Shown piece by piece: positions 9,279-18,525 of a DNA stretch of 64,000 nt (positions within the stretch are counted from its first letter, which is position 1; every line of letters starts with the position of its first letter). The notes below the pieces were generated by a model. That model was not told where the DNA came from. It worked only from the letters and a program-made list of their open reading frames with translations, and did no database searches. The stretch is from Polynucleobacter necessarius. Lineage in GTDB: Bacteria > Pseudomonadota > Gammaproteobacteria > Burkholderiales > Burkholderiaceae. The stretch lies in contig NZ_LT615228.1 of the NCBI RefSeq assembly GCF_900096765.1, positions 564,669 to 628,668 of the forward strand, given 5' to 3'. Position numbers and translations under genes: made by a program.

Positions 9279-12200
9279 CTAGTTATTGACGCTGCTTAAG
9301 ACGGTCGAATCATTTAAGCGCCGCAAAATTTGCCTGATGGTATCAAGACGCTGCTCTAATTTTTCAAATTCACGGTCCTTTTGGGGTAATACCTTGAGCT
9401 TGTCCTGACCGTTGAGTTGGATATGTTTTGATGATTGAATCAATTGAATGATTTTCATTGGGTCAAGCGGGGGGTTTGGTATGAACTGAATTTGAATTGA
9501 TGTAGGGCTTGCATCAATCTTTTTAATTCCAAACCCAGCCATTTCTAGACGAAGGCGATGGGTTTCATAAAAAGATTTTGCTTGATCAGGTAGATCACCA
9601 AAGCGGTCTACTAGCTCTTCACGTAAACCCATCAATTCCGAAAAATTATTGCAACCAGCAAAGCGTTTGTAGAGTGAGAGACGTTCATGTGCATCGGGGC
9701 AGTAATCTTCGGGCAATAGGGCGGGTATACCTAGGTTCACATCGGTTGTTGCTTGTAATGGCGATAATAGATCTGGCTCTTTACCACTACGGAGTGATTT
9801 CACTGCCCGATTGAGCATTTCTGTATAGAGCTGAAAGCCAATCTCATGAATTTCTCCGGACTGCTTATCGCCTAATACCTCACCAGCGCCACGAATCTCC
9901 AGATCATGCATCGCTAAATAGAATCCCGATCCAAGTTCTTCCATCGCTTGGATGGCATTTAAACGTAGCTGGGCTTGTTTGCTCAGGGCCTCTAGGTCTG
10001 AAACTAGGAGATAGGCATAGGCTTGATGGTGCGAGCGTCCAACGCGTCCTCGCAGTTGATGTAATTGAGCCAAACCAAATTTATCTGCACGATGCATGAT
10101 GATCGTATTGGCTGTAGGCACATCAATGCCAGTTTCAATAATTGTGGTGCATAACAAAATGTTGGTTCGCTGCGTCACAAACTCACGCATGACGGACTCT
10201 AGTTCTCGTTCATGCATCTGGCCATGTGCAATACTAATGCGCGCTTCTGGAATCAATTCTTGGAGGGCATGCTTGCGATTTTCAATCGTTTCTACTTCGT
10301 TATGTAGAAAATAGACTTGACCGCCACGTTTAATTTCACGTAATACTGCTTCACGAATAACACCATCTCCTTCACGACGCACGAATGTCTTAATAGCAAG
10401 GCGTTTTTGAGGTGCAGTAGCGATAATGGAGAACTCGCGTAGTCCTTCCATTGCCATACCCAGCGTTCTAGGGATTGGGGTGGCAGTTAAGGTAAGAATA
10501 TCGACTTCTGCTCGTAAAGCCTTGAGCGCATCTTTTTGGCGAACGCCAAAACGATGTTCTTCATCAACGATGACCAAACCTAGGTTAGCAAATTTCGTTT
10601 CTTTAGAGAGTAATTTATGAGTGCCGATAATAATGTCTGCATCACCTTTAGCTATTGCTTCGAGTGCTGTATTAATTTCCTTTGCGGTCTTAAAGCGCGA
10701 GAGTTCGACAATTCGTACAGGCCATTCAGCAAAACGATCCTTCCAAGTTGCTACATGTTGTTCAGCTAAAAGAGTCGTGGGCGCCAAAATGGCCACCTGT
10801 TTTCCCCCCATGACCGCCACAAAACTGGCACGAAGAGCGACTTCTGTTTTGCCAAAGCCCACATCTCCGCATACCAAGTGATCCATTGGTGTTCCGCTGG
10901 TCATATCGCCGATGACTGCGGCAATAGCATTGGCTTGATCAGGAGTCTCTTCAAAACCAAAACTCTCTGCAAAAGCTGCGTAGTCATGGGCGGAAAATTC
11001 AAACGCGTGACCTTTGCGAATTGCGCGGGCTGCATATAGACCTAAAAGTTCAGCGGCAGTGTCTCGAATCTGTTGCGCAGCTTTGCGTTTGGCTTTATCC
11101 CATTGGCCTGAGCCTAACTGGTGAAGCGGAGCTGAGTCGGGATCAGAGCCAGCGTAACGAGTTACCATTTGGAGCTGTTGTACTGGTACGTATAGAGTTG
11201 CTTGACCTGCGTATTGCAGATACAAGAACTCTTCAAAAATAGGTGCCTCCTTGGGGGCTGCAAGATTAAGCAGCACTAAGCCTTGATAACGCCCAATGCC
11301 GTGCTCAGCATGAACCACTGGATCACCGATTTTTAATTCAGACAGATCCTTAAACAGCATATCAGGATCAGAGTTTTCGGTTCCCTTGCTTTTACGTCTT
11401 TGTCTTGCGGTGGAGGTAAATAATTCAGCCTCAGTGAGGACTAGTAGATTTTGAGATGGCCAGTGAAAGCCATTAAAGAGCGGGGCCGTGACAAGACCAA
11501 ATAGAGCATCGCTCTTGACAAAATCCGCAATATTTTCAAAGCCTTCGGGCTTTAGGGGATGCTGTGGCCTGCCATCCTGCCCGGCCACAGCATTGCTTTC
11601 CTCAAGCAACTGACGTATCGATTCTTTTCGTCCTGCGCTGTCACTACAAATCAGAATGCGTAAGTTTTCCTGGGCAACAATTTTGCGAAGACGTCCTAAT
11701 GGATCTGGATCGCGCCGATGAACTGCAATATCTGGAACAGGCAGAAACTCTTGTGCAATGCCCGCGTCATTTTCTAAATGTAGACGTGCAAAAGGCTTCG
11801 CGGTAGTGAAGAATTCATCAACATCTAAGAACAAATCTTTGGGGGGAAGAATAGGGCGATCTAAGTCATGCTTGAGAAATTCATAGCGCGATAAAGTATC
11901 TTTCCAAAATCCTTTAATGGACTCTTCAACATTGCCGATGTTAACTAGCCATACTGGATCGCCCGATCTAGGGAAGTAGTCAAAAAGGTTGGATTGCTGC
12001 TCAAAAAATAAGGGCAGATAGGATTCAATACCTGCACTTGGAATGCCTAAATTGACGTCTTTATAAATTGAACATCGCGTTGGGTCACCTTCAAATACCT
12101 CACGCCAGCGTCCACGAAAGGCGGTTCTGGCTTCATCATCAAATGGAAATTCATGTCCTGGCAGGAGGCGAACTTCTTTAACTGGATATAGACTGCGTTG

Positions 12201-12818
12201 GGTGTCTGGGTCAAATGCTCGAATTTGCTCAATTTCATTGCCAAATAAATCAAGGCGATAAGGCAAGTTCGAGCCCATTGGGAAGAGATCAATAAGCCCG
12301 CCACGGATACTGTATTCGCCAGGACGCATGACAGCGCTCACTGGGTCGTAGCCCGCTTGGTGTAGTTGCAGTTTTAGCGCGGTCTCGTCTAAAGGATCAC
12401 CTTGCCTAAAAAAGAAGGTATGACCAGACAAAAACTGGGGCGGACCCAAGCGTTGGAGCGCTGTAGTGACAGGCACCAAAACAATGTCGCAACTGCCATT
12501 GAGGAGCTCGTATAAAGTTGCGAGCCGCTCTGATACTAAATCTTGGTGTGGCGAGAAATGGTCGTATGGAAGAATTTCCCAGTCCGGCAGAAGTCGAACC
12601 TTCAATTGCGGGGCAAATGTTGGGATTTCTTCGGTTAATCGTTGAGCTTCCTGAGTGTGCGCACAGAACACCACCATGACAGAAAAATCGTTTCGGTAGC
12701 GCAGAGCAGTCTGGGCTAATAGGGCAGCATCTGCAGATCCAACTAGCCCTGAAAAGGTAAAGCGCTGCCCAGCCCGCGGAGCGGGTATGGGGGTTGCAAG
12801 ATTTAATGCATCAGACAT
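9279..12818 (-). CDS. mfd: Transcription-repair coupling factor Mfd
   Basis: 1179 residues, full length for Mfd. The N-terminal third resembles UvrB domains 1-2, including the UvrA-interaction surface. The RNA-polymerase-interaction (CarD-like) domain lies near 495-560 with VVHAEHGIGRYQG. The translocase follows, with Walker A GDVGFGKT at 651-658, the DEEH box in VIVDEEHRFG and helicase motif VI in QLRGRVGRS. The TRCF C-terminal domain ends the protein. Mfd displaces stalled RNA polymerase and recruits UvrA. The start at 12818 is only 23 bp from the divergent ispD start at 12842. Confidence 0.95.
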   Translation of the reverse strand: MSDALNLATPIPAPRAGQRFTFSGLVGSADAALLAQTALRYRNDFSVMVVFCAHTQEAQRLTEEIPTFAPQLKVRLLPDWEILPYDHFSPHQDLVSERLATLYELLNGSCDIVLVPVTTALQRLGPPQFLSGHTFFFRQGDPLDETALKLQLHQAGYDPVSAVMRPGEYSIRGGLIDLFPMGSNLPYRLDLFGNEIEQIRAFDPDTQRSLYPVKEVRLLPGHEFPFDDEARTAFRGRWREVFEGDPTRCSIYKDVNLGIPSAGIESYLPLFFEQQSNLFDYFPRSGDPVWLVNIGNVEESIKGFWKDTLSRYEFLKHDLDRPILPPKDLFLDVDEFFTTAKPFARLHLENDAGIAQEFLPVPDIAVHRRDPDPLGRLRKIVAQENLRILICSDSAGRKESIRQLLEESNAVAGQDGRPQHPLKPEGFENIADFVKSDALFGLVTAPLFNGFHWPSQNLLVLTEAELFTSTARQRRKSKGTENSDPDMLFKDLSELKIGDPVVHAEHGIGRYQGLVLLNLAAPKEAPIFEEFLYLQYAGQATLYVPVQQLQMVTRYAGSDPDSAPLHQLGSGQWDKAKRKAAQQIRDTAAELLGLYAARAIRKGHAFEFSAHDYAAFAESFGFEETPDQANAIAAVIGDMTSGTPMDHLVCGDVGFGKTEVALRASFVAVMGGKQVAILAPTTLLAEQHVATWKDRFAEWPVRIVELSRFKTAKEINTALEAIAKGDADIIIGTHKLLSKETKFANLGLVIVDEEHRFGVRQKDALKALRAEVDILTLTATPIPRTLGMAMEGLREFSIIATAPQKRLAIKTFVRREGDGVIREAVLREIKRGGQVYFLHNEVETIENRKHALQELIPEARISIAHGQMHERELESVMREFVTQRTNILLCTTIIETGIDVPTANTIIMHRADKFGLAQLHQLRGRVGRSHHQAYAYLLVSDLEALSKQAQLRLNAIQAMEELGSGFYLAMHDLEIRGAGEVLGDKQSGEIHEIGFQLYTEMLNRAVKSLRSGKEPDLLSPLQATTDVNLGIPALLPEDYCPDAHERLSLYKRFAGCNNFSELMGLREELVDRFGDLPDQAKSFYETHRLRLEMAGFGIKKIDASPTSIQIQFIPNPPLDPMKIIQLIQSSKHIQLNGQDKLKVLPQKDREFEKLEQRLDTIRQILRRLNDSTVLSSVNN

Positions 12819-12841
12819 CAGCGCTCATTATAGAATCAGGC

Positions 12842-13606
12842 ATGAACTTTCCAAACCATGCCTCGATTGGCTGTCATGCGCTTCTGCCGACTGCTGGTAC
12901 CGGGTCTCGCCTGGGCGGGGATCTGCCTAAGCAGTTTCAGCAGTTAGCTGGTAAGCCAATGTTGGCTTATGCCTTAGACGCTTTTATGCAATCACCGCTA
13001 ATTGCATCCATTTGGGTCGGTGTGTCGCCAAACTTTATCGATAACCCGACACTGCAAGCCCTAAGTCAAGCTGGCAAATCGAATCACAAACCGATTCATT
13101 TGGTGCCTACCGGCGGGCCAACCCGTCAAGAAACAGTTCGCAACACCTTAGCCGCTTTGCTCAAGGCTGGTATACCAGATGATGATTGGATCTTGGTGCA
13201 CGATGCTGCTAGGCCCGGTATCACTCCCGCGCTCATTGAAAAGTTAATTTCGACTGTCCAAAAATCATCATCGGGTGGACTTTTGGCCATGCCTCTAGCG
13301 GACACCTTAAAGCAGGCCGATCTAGATTCGGTCATCGCAGGTAATTTGCCGCATATTGAGAAAACTATTCCTCGTGAGCATTTATGGCAGGCACAAACTC
13401 CGCAGATGTTTCATTTAAATCAATTGCATAGTGCCTTAGATGAGGCTATTAGACTAGAAGCGGACGTGACTGATGAAGCTAGCGCAATGGAATTGGCGGG
13501 CATTAAACCCCTTTTAATTGAAGGCGCCACTAGAAATTTCAAGGTAACCCATCCAGCCGACTGGGACCTAATGCAATCACTGTTGCAATCTCAAAATGGA
13601 TCTTAA
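12842..13606 (+). CDS. ispD: 2-C-methyl-D-erythritol 4-phosphate cytidylyltransferase IspD
   Basis: 254 residues from the ATG at 12842. A longer in-frame reading from 12794 would overlap mfd and add 16 residues outside the family. The nucleotidyltransferase N-terminus is ALLPTAGTGSRLGGDLPKQ with the conserved Lys, and LVHDAARPG supplies the metal-binding Asp. It makes CDP-ME from MEP and CTP in non-mevalonate isoprenoid synthesis. ispF follows after 9 bp, the usual pairing, so the two are probably one operon. Confidence 0.93.
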   Translation: MNFPNHASIGCHALLPTAGTGSRLGGDLPKQFQQLAGKPMLAYALDAFMQSPLIASIWVGVSPNFIDNPTLQALSQAGKSNHKPIHLVPTGGPTRQETVRNTLAALLKAGIPDDDWILVHDAARPGITPALIEKLISTVQKSSSGGLLAMPLADTLKQADLDSVIAGNLPHIEKTIPREHLWQAQTPQMFHLNQLHSALDEAIRLEADVTDEASAMELAGIKPLLIEGATRNFKVTHPADWDLMQSLLQSQNGS

Positions 13607-13615
13607 AGAATTGAT

Positions 13616-14119
13616 ATGACATCGAGCATTCCCCATATTCCGCAATTTCGTATCGGTCAGGGATACGATGTTCATGCTTTAGTACCAGATCGCAAACTTG
13701 TGTTAGGTGGTGTCCATGTGCCTCATGAAAAAGGTTTGTTAGGTCATTCAGATGCCGATGCATTGCTGCATGCATTAACGGATGCATTGCTTGGGGCTGC
13801 TGGCCTAAATGACATTGGTCAATTATTTCCTGATACCGATCCGAAGTTTAAGGACATGGATAGCAGAATTTTGCTCAGGGCTGCACTACAAAAGGTTCAG
13901 GCAGCTGGCTTTCATGTTGGTAATGTTGATGCGACTATTATTTGCCAAAAGCCAAAGTTGGCTGACTTCCTGCCTGAAATGGTTCGTAATATTGCCTCTG
14001 ATTTGGCGGTTACTTTGAGCCACGTGAACCTTAAAGCGAAAACTAACGAGTCCTTAGGTCATCTTGGACGCGGTGAGGGAATTGCGGTACATGCTGTTGC
14101 TTTGGTTTACAAGGTATAG
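13616..14119 (+). CDS. ispF: 2-C-methyl-D-erythritol 2,4-cyclodiphosphate synthase IspF
   Basis: 167 residues. The zinc site is visible as Asp and His in GQGYDVHAL and a second His in [12 protein letters not shown]. The C-terminal [22 protein letters not shown] is the family signature region. It converts CDP-ME 2-phosphate to the cyclic diphosphate. Nine bases separate it from ispD, and the two reactions are two steps apart in the MEP pathway. The protein is full length with no lesion. Confidence 0.94.
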   Translation: MTSSIPHIPQFRIGQGYDVHALVPDRKLVLGGVHVPHEKGLLGHSDADALLHALTDALLGAAGLNDIGQLFPDTDPKFKDMDSRILLRAALQKVQAAGFHVGNVDATIICQKPKLADFLPEMVRNIASDLAVTLSHVNLKAKTNESLGHLGRGEGIAVHAVALVYKV

Positions 14120-14149
14120 AAACTATTTATTTGAGTGGATTGGATCATC

Positions 14150-14735
14150 ATGGAAAACAGGATTGAACGACAAGCTTTAGATCAGTTATTTGTTAATGCG
14201 CGTACGCATAATGCGTGGCAGCCTAAGCAGGTAAGCGATGATCAGCTCAGGGAAATTTACGACCTATATGGCGCCAACGTCTGTGAACTGCAATCCAGCA
14301 CGCATAATTTTTGTAAAGAGCCCAGAAGCAAAAGAGCGCTTAGTTGCTTGCGTAAACCCCGGAAATGTCGATAAAACAAAAAATGCCCCAGTGACTGCAA
14401 TTGTGGGGATGGACTTGGATTTTTATGAGCAGCTTCCTAAGCTTTTCCCGCATGTAGATGCTAAAAGCTGGTTTGTTGGAAAAGAAGAGTTCATTCAATC
14501 TACCGCCTTTCGAAACTCTAGCTTGCAAGGCGCCTACTTGATCCTAGCGGTAAGGGCGCTAGGCCTTGATTGTGGCGCGATGAGTGGATTTGATGCCGAT
14601 AAGGTTAATGCCCAATTTTTCCCAAATGGCAGGGTAAAAGTGAATTTTTTACTCAATATTGGCTATGGAGATGCGTCTGGCTTGATGCCGCGTCAACCCC
14701 GCCCATCCTTTGAAGAGGCCTGCAAGATCCTCTAA
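14150..14735 (+). pseudogene. Broken nitroreductase-family gene (RutE-like malonic semialdehyde reductase)
   Basis: The first frame (ATG 14150) gives a family N-terminus ending in [10 protein letters not shown]. The rest is in another frame, starting around [15 protein letters not shown] and running to the stop at 14735 with the RutE-like phrases [21 protein letters not shown]-like [11 protein letters not shown] and INIGYGD-like NIGYGD. The frame change lies near 14265-14275. Alignment by eye to the RutE pattern DLxxxGPTSAN suggests that about two bases are missing there. Intact members are FMN-dependent reductases of malonic semialdehyde or related substrates. Neither half alone would fold. 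A sequencing error could mimic this, but the window holds many other lesions. Confidence 0.75.
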
Positions 14736-14803
14736 ACCCTTAAGCATTGTAGAATTATGGCCTTTAGAGTGAAGTCTAGGCTTGGCAGTGTTTGCGGATA
14801 TTC

Positions 14804-14890
14804 GCGAGGATGGCGAAATTGGTAGACGCACCAGGTTTAGGTCCTGACGCCAGAAATGGTGTGGGGGTTCGAGTCCCCCTCCTCGCACCA
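14804..14890 (+). tRNA. tRNA-Leu (anticodon TAG)
   Basis: 87 nt including CCA. Acceptor arms GCGAGGA and TCCTCGC pair fully, the T-arm is GGGGGTTCGAGTCCCCC, and a long variable arm is present as expected for leucine tRNA. The anticodon TAG is at 14838-14840. Confidence 0.95.
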
Positions 14891-14947
14891 CAAGATTGCT
14901 ACTTGGCTTGGACTTCACATTTCCAGATCTTCAATTAAGAGACGAGA

Positions 14948-16285
14948 ATGGCTGTGCAGATAGAAAATTTAGGTTCATTGGACCGCAAGATGACTTTGGA
15001 ATTCGCTCGCGCCGATTTGGCAAAAGCACGCGAAGCTCGTTTGGCCAAAGTTGGCAAAACCATGAAGATGGCGGGTTTTCGTCCAGGCAAAGTGCCCAAG
15101 AACATTGTTGAAAAGCAATATGGCATACAAGTTGATTACGAACTTCAGTTTGATAAAGCCTCAGAACTCTTTTTTGAGCAAACTCAAAAAGAGGGTATTG
15201 CTCTAGCTGGTCAGCCACGTCTTGAACCTAAGAGTGAACTAGATGCTGACAAGATTGTTTTCGATGCATTCTTTGAAGTATTGCCTGAAGTTAAGATTGG
15301 TGACTTCAGTCAAGCAGAGGTAACAAAGTATGTAACCGAAATTGGTGACGCTGAGATCGATCGAGCAATTGATGTTTTGCGTAAACAGCAAGTCCATTAC
15401 CATCCGCGCGGCCAGGCTGGTGATCATGGTGATGGGGGCCCAAATACTGCCGCTCAGAATGGTGATCAAGTAGTTGTTGATTTTGTTGGCAAGTTAGATG
15501 GTGTTGAGTTTGCTGGCGGTAAAGCGGAAAACTTTGAATTTGTTCTTGGCGAGGGCCGTATGTTGCCTGAGTTTGAGGCTGCCGCTTTAGGTCTGAAGTC
15601 AGGCGAAAGCAAAACTTTTCCTCTGACTTTCCCTGCTGACTATCACGGCAAAGATGTTGCTGGCAAAACAGTAGATTTCACGATCACCGTCAAGTCCGTT
15701 AACTGGGCGCACTTACCTGTGGTAGACGATGCATTTGCTTTATCCCTAGGAATTACTGAGGGTGGAGTTGTGAAGATGCGCGAAGAAGTGAAGCAGAATC
15801 TTGATCGTGAAGTAAAGCGTCGTATTACTTCGTTGCTGAAAAATGAAGTAATGGATAAGCTCAATGCTTCCTGTGAACTAGATGTTCCGAAGTCATTGGT
15901 GGCTTCAGAGCAAGAACGCTTAGTTGAGGGTGCTCGTCAAGATTTGATTCAACGTGGCGTTCCGAATGCAAAAGATGCACCAATTCCTCCAGAGATTTTT
16001 GCTGAACAAGCCCTTAAGCGCGTTCGTTTAGGTCTTATTCTCGGTGAATTGGTTAAGAAAAATAATTTGGCTGCGACTGCAGATCAGATCAAAGCTGAAA
16101 TTGAGGAGCAGGCTGCTACTTATGAAGACCCTAAGGAGGTCGTTCGTTGGTATTACAGCAATCCAAGCCGTTTAAAGGATATCGAGAATTTGGTGCTTGA
16201 AGATAATGTCATCAAGCATTTCACCTCACTTGCTAAGGTAAATGACAAAGCAATTAGCTTTGAAGAATTAAGCAAGCTAAACTAA
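14948..16285 (+). CDS. tig: Trigger factor (ribosome-associated chaperone)
   Basis: 445 residues in three regions: the N-terminal ribosome-binding domain with the signature GFRPGKVP near residues 43-50, a central FKBP-type isomerase domain (about 160-250), and the helical C-terminal chaperone arms. It binds nascent chains at the ribosome exit. It is followed by clpP and clpX with short gaps, the conserved tig-clpP-clpX-lon order, which joins folding and degradation of cytosolic proteins. A tRNA-Leu gene lies immediately upstream. Confidence 0.95.
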   Translation: MAVQIENLGSLDRKMTLEFARADLAKAREARLAKVGKTMKMAGFRPGKVPKNIVEKQYGIQVDYELQFDKASELFFEQTQKEGIALAGQPRLEPKSELDADKIVFDAFFEVLPEVKIGDFSQAEVTKYVTEIGDAEIDRAIDVLRKQQVHYHPRGQAGDHGDGGPNTAAQNGDQVVVDFVGKLDGVEFAGGKAENFEFVLGEGRMLPEFEAAALGLKSGESKTFPLTFPADYHGKDVAGKTVDFTITVKSVNWAHLPVVDDAFALSLGITEGGVVKMREEVKQNLDREVKRRITSLLKNEVMDKLNASCELDVPKSLVASEQERLVEGARQDLIQRGVPNAKDAPIPPEIFAEQALKRVRLGLILGELVKKNNLAATADQIKAEIEEQAATYEDPKEVVRWYYSNPSRLKDIENLVLEDNVIKHFTSLAKVNDKAISFEELSKLN

Positions 16286-16317
16286 GTTGTCATTTATTTA
16301 ATTAAAAGGGCCCTGAT

Positions 16318-16947
16318 ATGAACCAGAACCAATTTCATTCTGATGATTTAGAACCGAAAGGCTTGGGTTTGGTTCCAATGGTTATTGAGACCTCCGGCAG
16401 AGGAGAGCGCGCCTACGATATCTACTCGCGCTTACTGAAGGAGCGGGTTGTGTTTTTGGTTGGCGAGGTAAATGATCAAACCGCTAACTTGGTGATTGCC
16501 CAATTACTCTTTTTGGAGAGTGAGAACCCTGATAAAGATATCTCCCTGTATATCAATTCTCCAGGGGGTTCTGTTTCCGCTGGCTTGGCTATTTATGACA
16601 CCATGCAGTTTATTAAACCGCATGTAAGTACGCTCTGCATGGGCATGGCTGCCAGCATGGGTGCATTCTTGTTATGCGCCGGCGAAAAAGAGAAACGCTA
16701 TGCGTTGCCAAACTCCCGTGTCATGATTCATCAGCCATTGGGCGGAGCACGTGGTCAGGCCTCCGATATTGAAATTCAAGCGCGTGAAATTTTGTATTTA
16801 CGTGAACGCCTTAATCAGATTCTGGCTGACCGTACGGGTCAATCAATTGAGACCATTGCTAAAGATACTGATCGCGATAATTTCATGTCTGCTGAGCAAG
16901 CCCGCGAATATGGCTTGATCGACAAGGTGATCGAAAAGCGCCCATAA
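16318..16947 (+). CDS. clpP: ATP-dependent Clp protease proteolytic subunit ClpP
   Basis: 209 residues with the serine protease signature [11 protein letters not shown] containing catalytic Ser113 and His138 in MIHQP. The catalytic Asp lies in the region around [10 protein letters not shown]. An 18-20-residue N-terminal propeptide is likely. It forms the 14-mer degradation chamber fed by ClpX or ClpA. The clpX start is 35 bp downstream. Confidence 0.95.
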   Translation: MNQNQFHSDDLEPKGLGLVPMVIETSGRGERAYDIYSRLLKERVVFLVGEVNDQTANLVIAQLLFLESENPDKDISLYINSPGGSVSAGLAIYDTMQFIKPHVSTLCMGMAASMGAFLLCAGEKEKRYALPNSRVMIHQPLGGARGQASDIEIQAREILYLRERLNQILADRTGQSIETIAKDTDRDNFMSAEQAREYGLIDKVIEKRP

Positions 16948-16982
16948 TCTAAACACCAACAGAATTTTATTGAGCAAATATT

Positions 16983-18344
16983 TTGAGTGATACCTCGAGC
17001 CCCAATTCAACTGACAAAGTTTTGTATTGCTCTTTTTGTGGCAAGAGCCAGCACGAAGTTAAAAAGCTAATTGCTGGACCTTCCGTCTTCATCTGTGATG
17101 AGTGCATTGATCTCTGTACCGACATCATTCAAGAAGAAGTTGCAAAACTTCCTAAAGAAGAGGGCGATGAGTCTTTACCGACCCCACATCAGATTCGAGA
17201 AAATTTAGATCAATACGTTATCGGGCAAGATCATGCCAAAAAAACTTTGGCTGTAGCGGTTTATAACCATTACAAGCGTTTGCAGTATTTGCCTAAGCCC
17301 AAAAAAGCAAAGCTCGATAAAGATGGAAAGCCAGTCGATGCTGTTGATAAAAAAGAATCTAAGGCGCCTGCTAAAGCAATGGTGGATGGTGTTGAGTTAG
17401 CAAAAAGCAATATTTTGCTGATTGGTCCCACCGGTTCTGGTAAGACACTCCTGGCGCAGACATTGGCCCGTATGCTAGATGTTCCATTTGTGATGGCTGA
17501 TGCCACCACCTTAACTGAAGCTGGTTATGTTGGTGAGGATGTTGAAAATATTATTCAAAAGCTTTTACAGGCTTGTGATTACAACGTTGAAAAAGCTCAG
17601 CGCGGTATTGTCTACATTGATGAGATCGATAAAATTTCTCGAAAGTCCGACAATCCATCAATTACACGAGATGTATCCGGTGAGGGTGTGCAGCAAGCGT
17701 TACTAAAACTGGTGGAAGGTACGATGGCCTCTGTGCCTCCCCAGGGTGGACGTAAGCACCCCAACCAAGATTTCTTGCAAGTCGATACCACTAATATTTT
17801 GTTTATTTGCGGTGGCGCATTCGACGGCCTGGAGAAGGTGATTCAACAGCGTACGGCCAAAACGGGTATAGGATTTAATGCTACCGTCCCAGGTAAAGAT
17901 GATCGCGGAGTCAGTGATCTTCTGATTGAAGTTGAGCCTGAGGATTTGATCAAGTTTGGTTTAATTCCTGAGTTGATCGGACGTTTGCCGGTGGTTGCAA
18001 CTCTGGCACAGTTAGATGAAGAAGCTCTGATTCAAATCTTAACTGAGCCTAAGAACGCCTTAGTTAAGCAATACCAGGCTTTGTTGACCATGGAAGGCTC
18101 TGAGCTTGAAGTGCGCCGTGAGGCGCTCTCAGCAATTGCAAAGAAGGCGATTGCCCGTAAAACGGGGGCTCGTGGACTGAGATCGATTCTGGAAGGTTCT
18201 TTAATGGATGTGATGTATGACCTCCCATCTTTGAAGAATGTTCAAAAAGTGGTTATCGATGAGTCCAGCATTGCAGAGGGTGGAAAACCCCTGCTGGTGT
18301 ACAAACAAGACCCTGAACAATCAGATTTCAGCAAAAAAGCCTAA
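16983..18344 (+). CDS. clpX: Clp protease ATP-binding subunit ClpX
   Basis: 453 residues from a TTG start at 16983. This start is needed to include the zinc-binding domain (Cys16, Cys19, Cys38, Cys41), and no ATG or GTG occurs before it. Walker A GPTGSGKT is at 148-155, Walker B is [10 protein letters not shown], and sensor and arginine-finger motifs follow. A charged, lysine-rich linker around residues 105-135 makes it longer than E. coli ClpX. ClpX unfolds tagged substrates and passes them to ClpP. A hairpin terminator follows 24 bp after the stop. Confidence 0.94.
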   Translation: MSDTSSPNSTDKVLYCSFCGKSQHEVKKLIAGPSVFICDECIDLCTDIIQEEVAKLPKEEGDESLPTPHQIRENLDQYVIGQDHAKKTLAVAVYNHYKRLQYLPKPKKAKLDKDGKPVDAVDKKESKAPAKAMVDGVELAKSNILLIGPTGSGKTLLAQTLARMLDVPFVMADATTLTEAGYVGEDVENIIQKLLQACDYNVEKAQRGIVYIDEIDKISRKSDNPSITRDVSGEGVQQALLKLVEGTMASVPPQGGRKHPNQDFLQVDTTNILFICGGAFDGLEKVIQQRTAKTGIGFNATVPGKDDRGVSDLLIEVEPEDLIKFGLIPELIGRLPVVATLAQLDEEALIQILTEPKNALVKQYQALLTMEGSELEVRREALSAIAKKAIARKTGARGLRSILEGSLMDVMYDLPSLKNVQKVVIDESSIAEGGKPLLVYKQDPEQSDFSKKA

Positions 18345-18368
18345 ATTCTCAGGGTTTTCGCTATTTTT

Positions 18369-18390
18369 GGGGCATTTTTGCCCCTTTTTT
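18369..18390 (+). terminator. Intrinsic terminator after clpX
   Basis: Stem GGGGCA / TGCCCC (18369-18374 and 18379-18384) with a TTTT loop, followed by six T residues to 18390. It separates the tig-clpP-clpX transcript from the lon promoter. Confidence 0.75.
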
Positions 18391-18402
18391 GCACTTTATT
18401 CC

Positions 18403-18430
18403 CTTGTTTTTTCAAAAATCCTACCCATAT
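18403..18430 (+). promoter_or_regulatory. Sigma-32 (heat-shock) type promoter for lon
   Basis: CTTGTTT (18403-18409), a 14-bp spacer, then CCCATAT (18424-18430) fits the sigma-32 pattern CTTGAA / CCCATNT. It lies 95 bp before the lon start and just past the clpX terminator. lon is a classic heat-shock gene, which supports the call. Confidence 0.55.
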
Positions 18431-18525
18431 AGGTAGTATGCTACTTAAGAAGAATGTCTCTATTTAGTGTTTAGTCACTAATTTGAATTCTTGAGAAAAG
18501 ATTATTTTTTTGGAGGATTTGCCCC

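Noticed and set aside
12047..12304. Open frames antisense to or inside mfd, acnB, purL and other long genes.
   Set aside because: They have no family text or ribosome-binding site, and they sit in frames opposite strongly conserved proteins.
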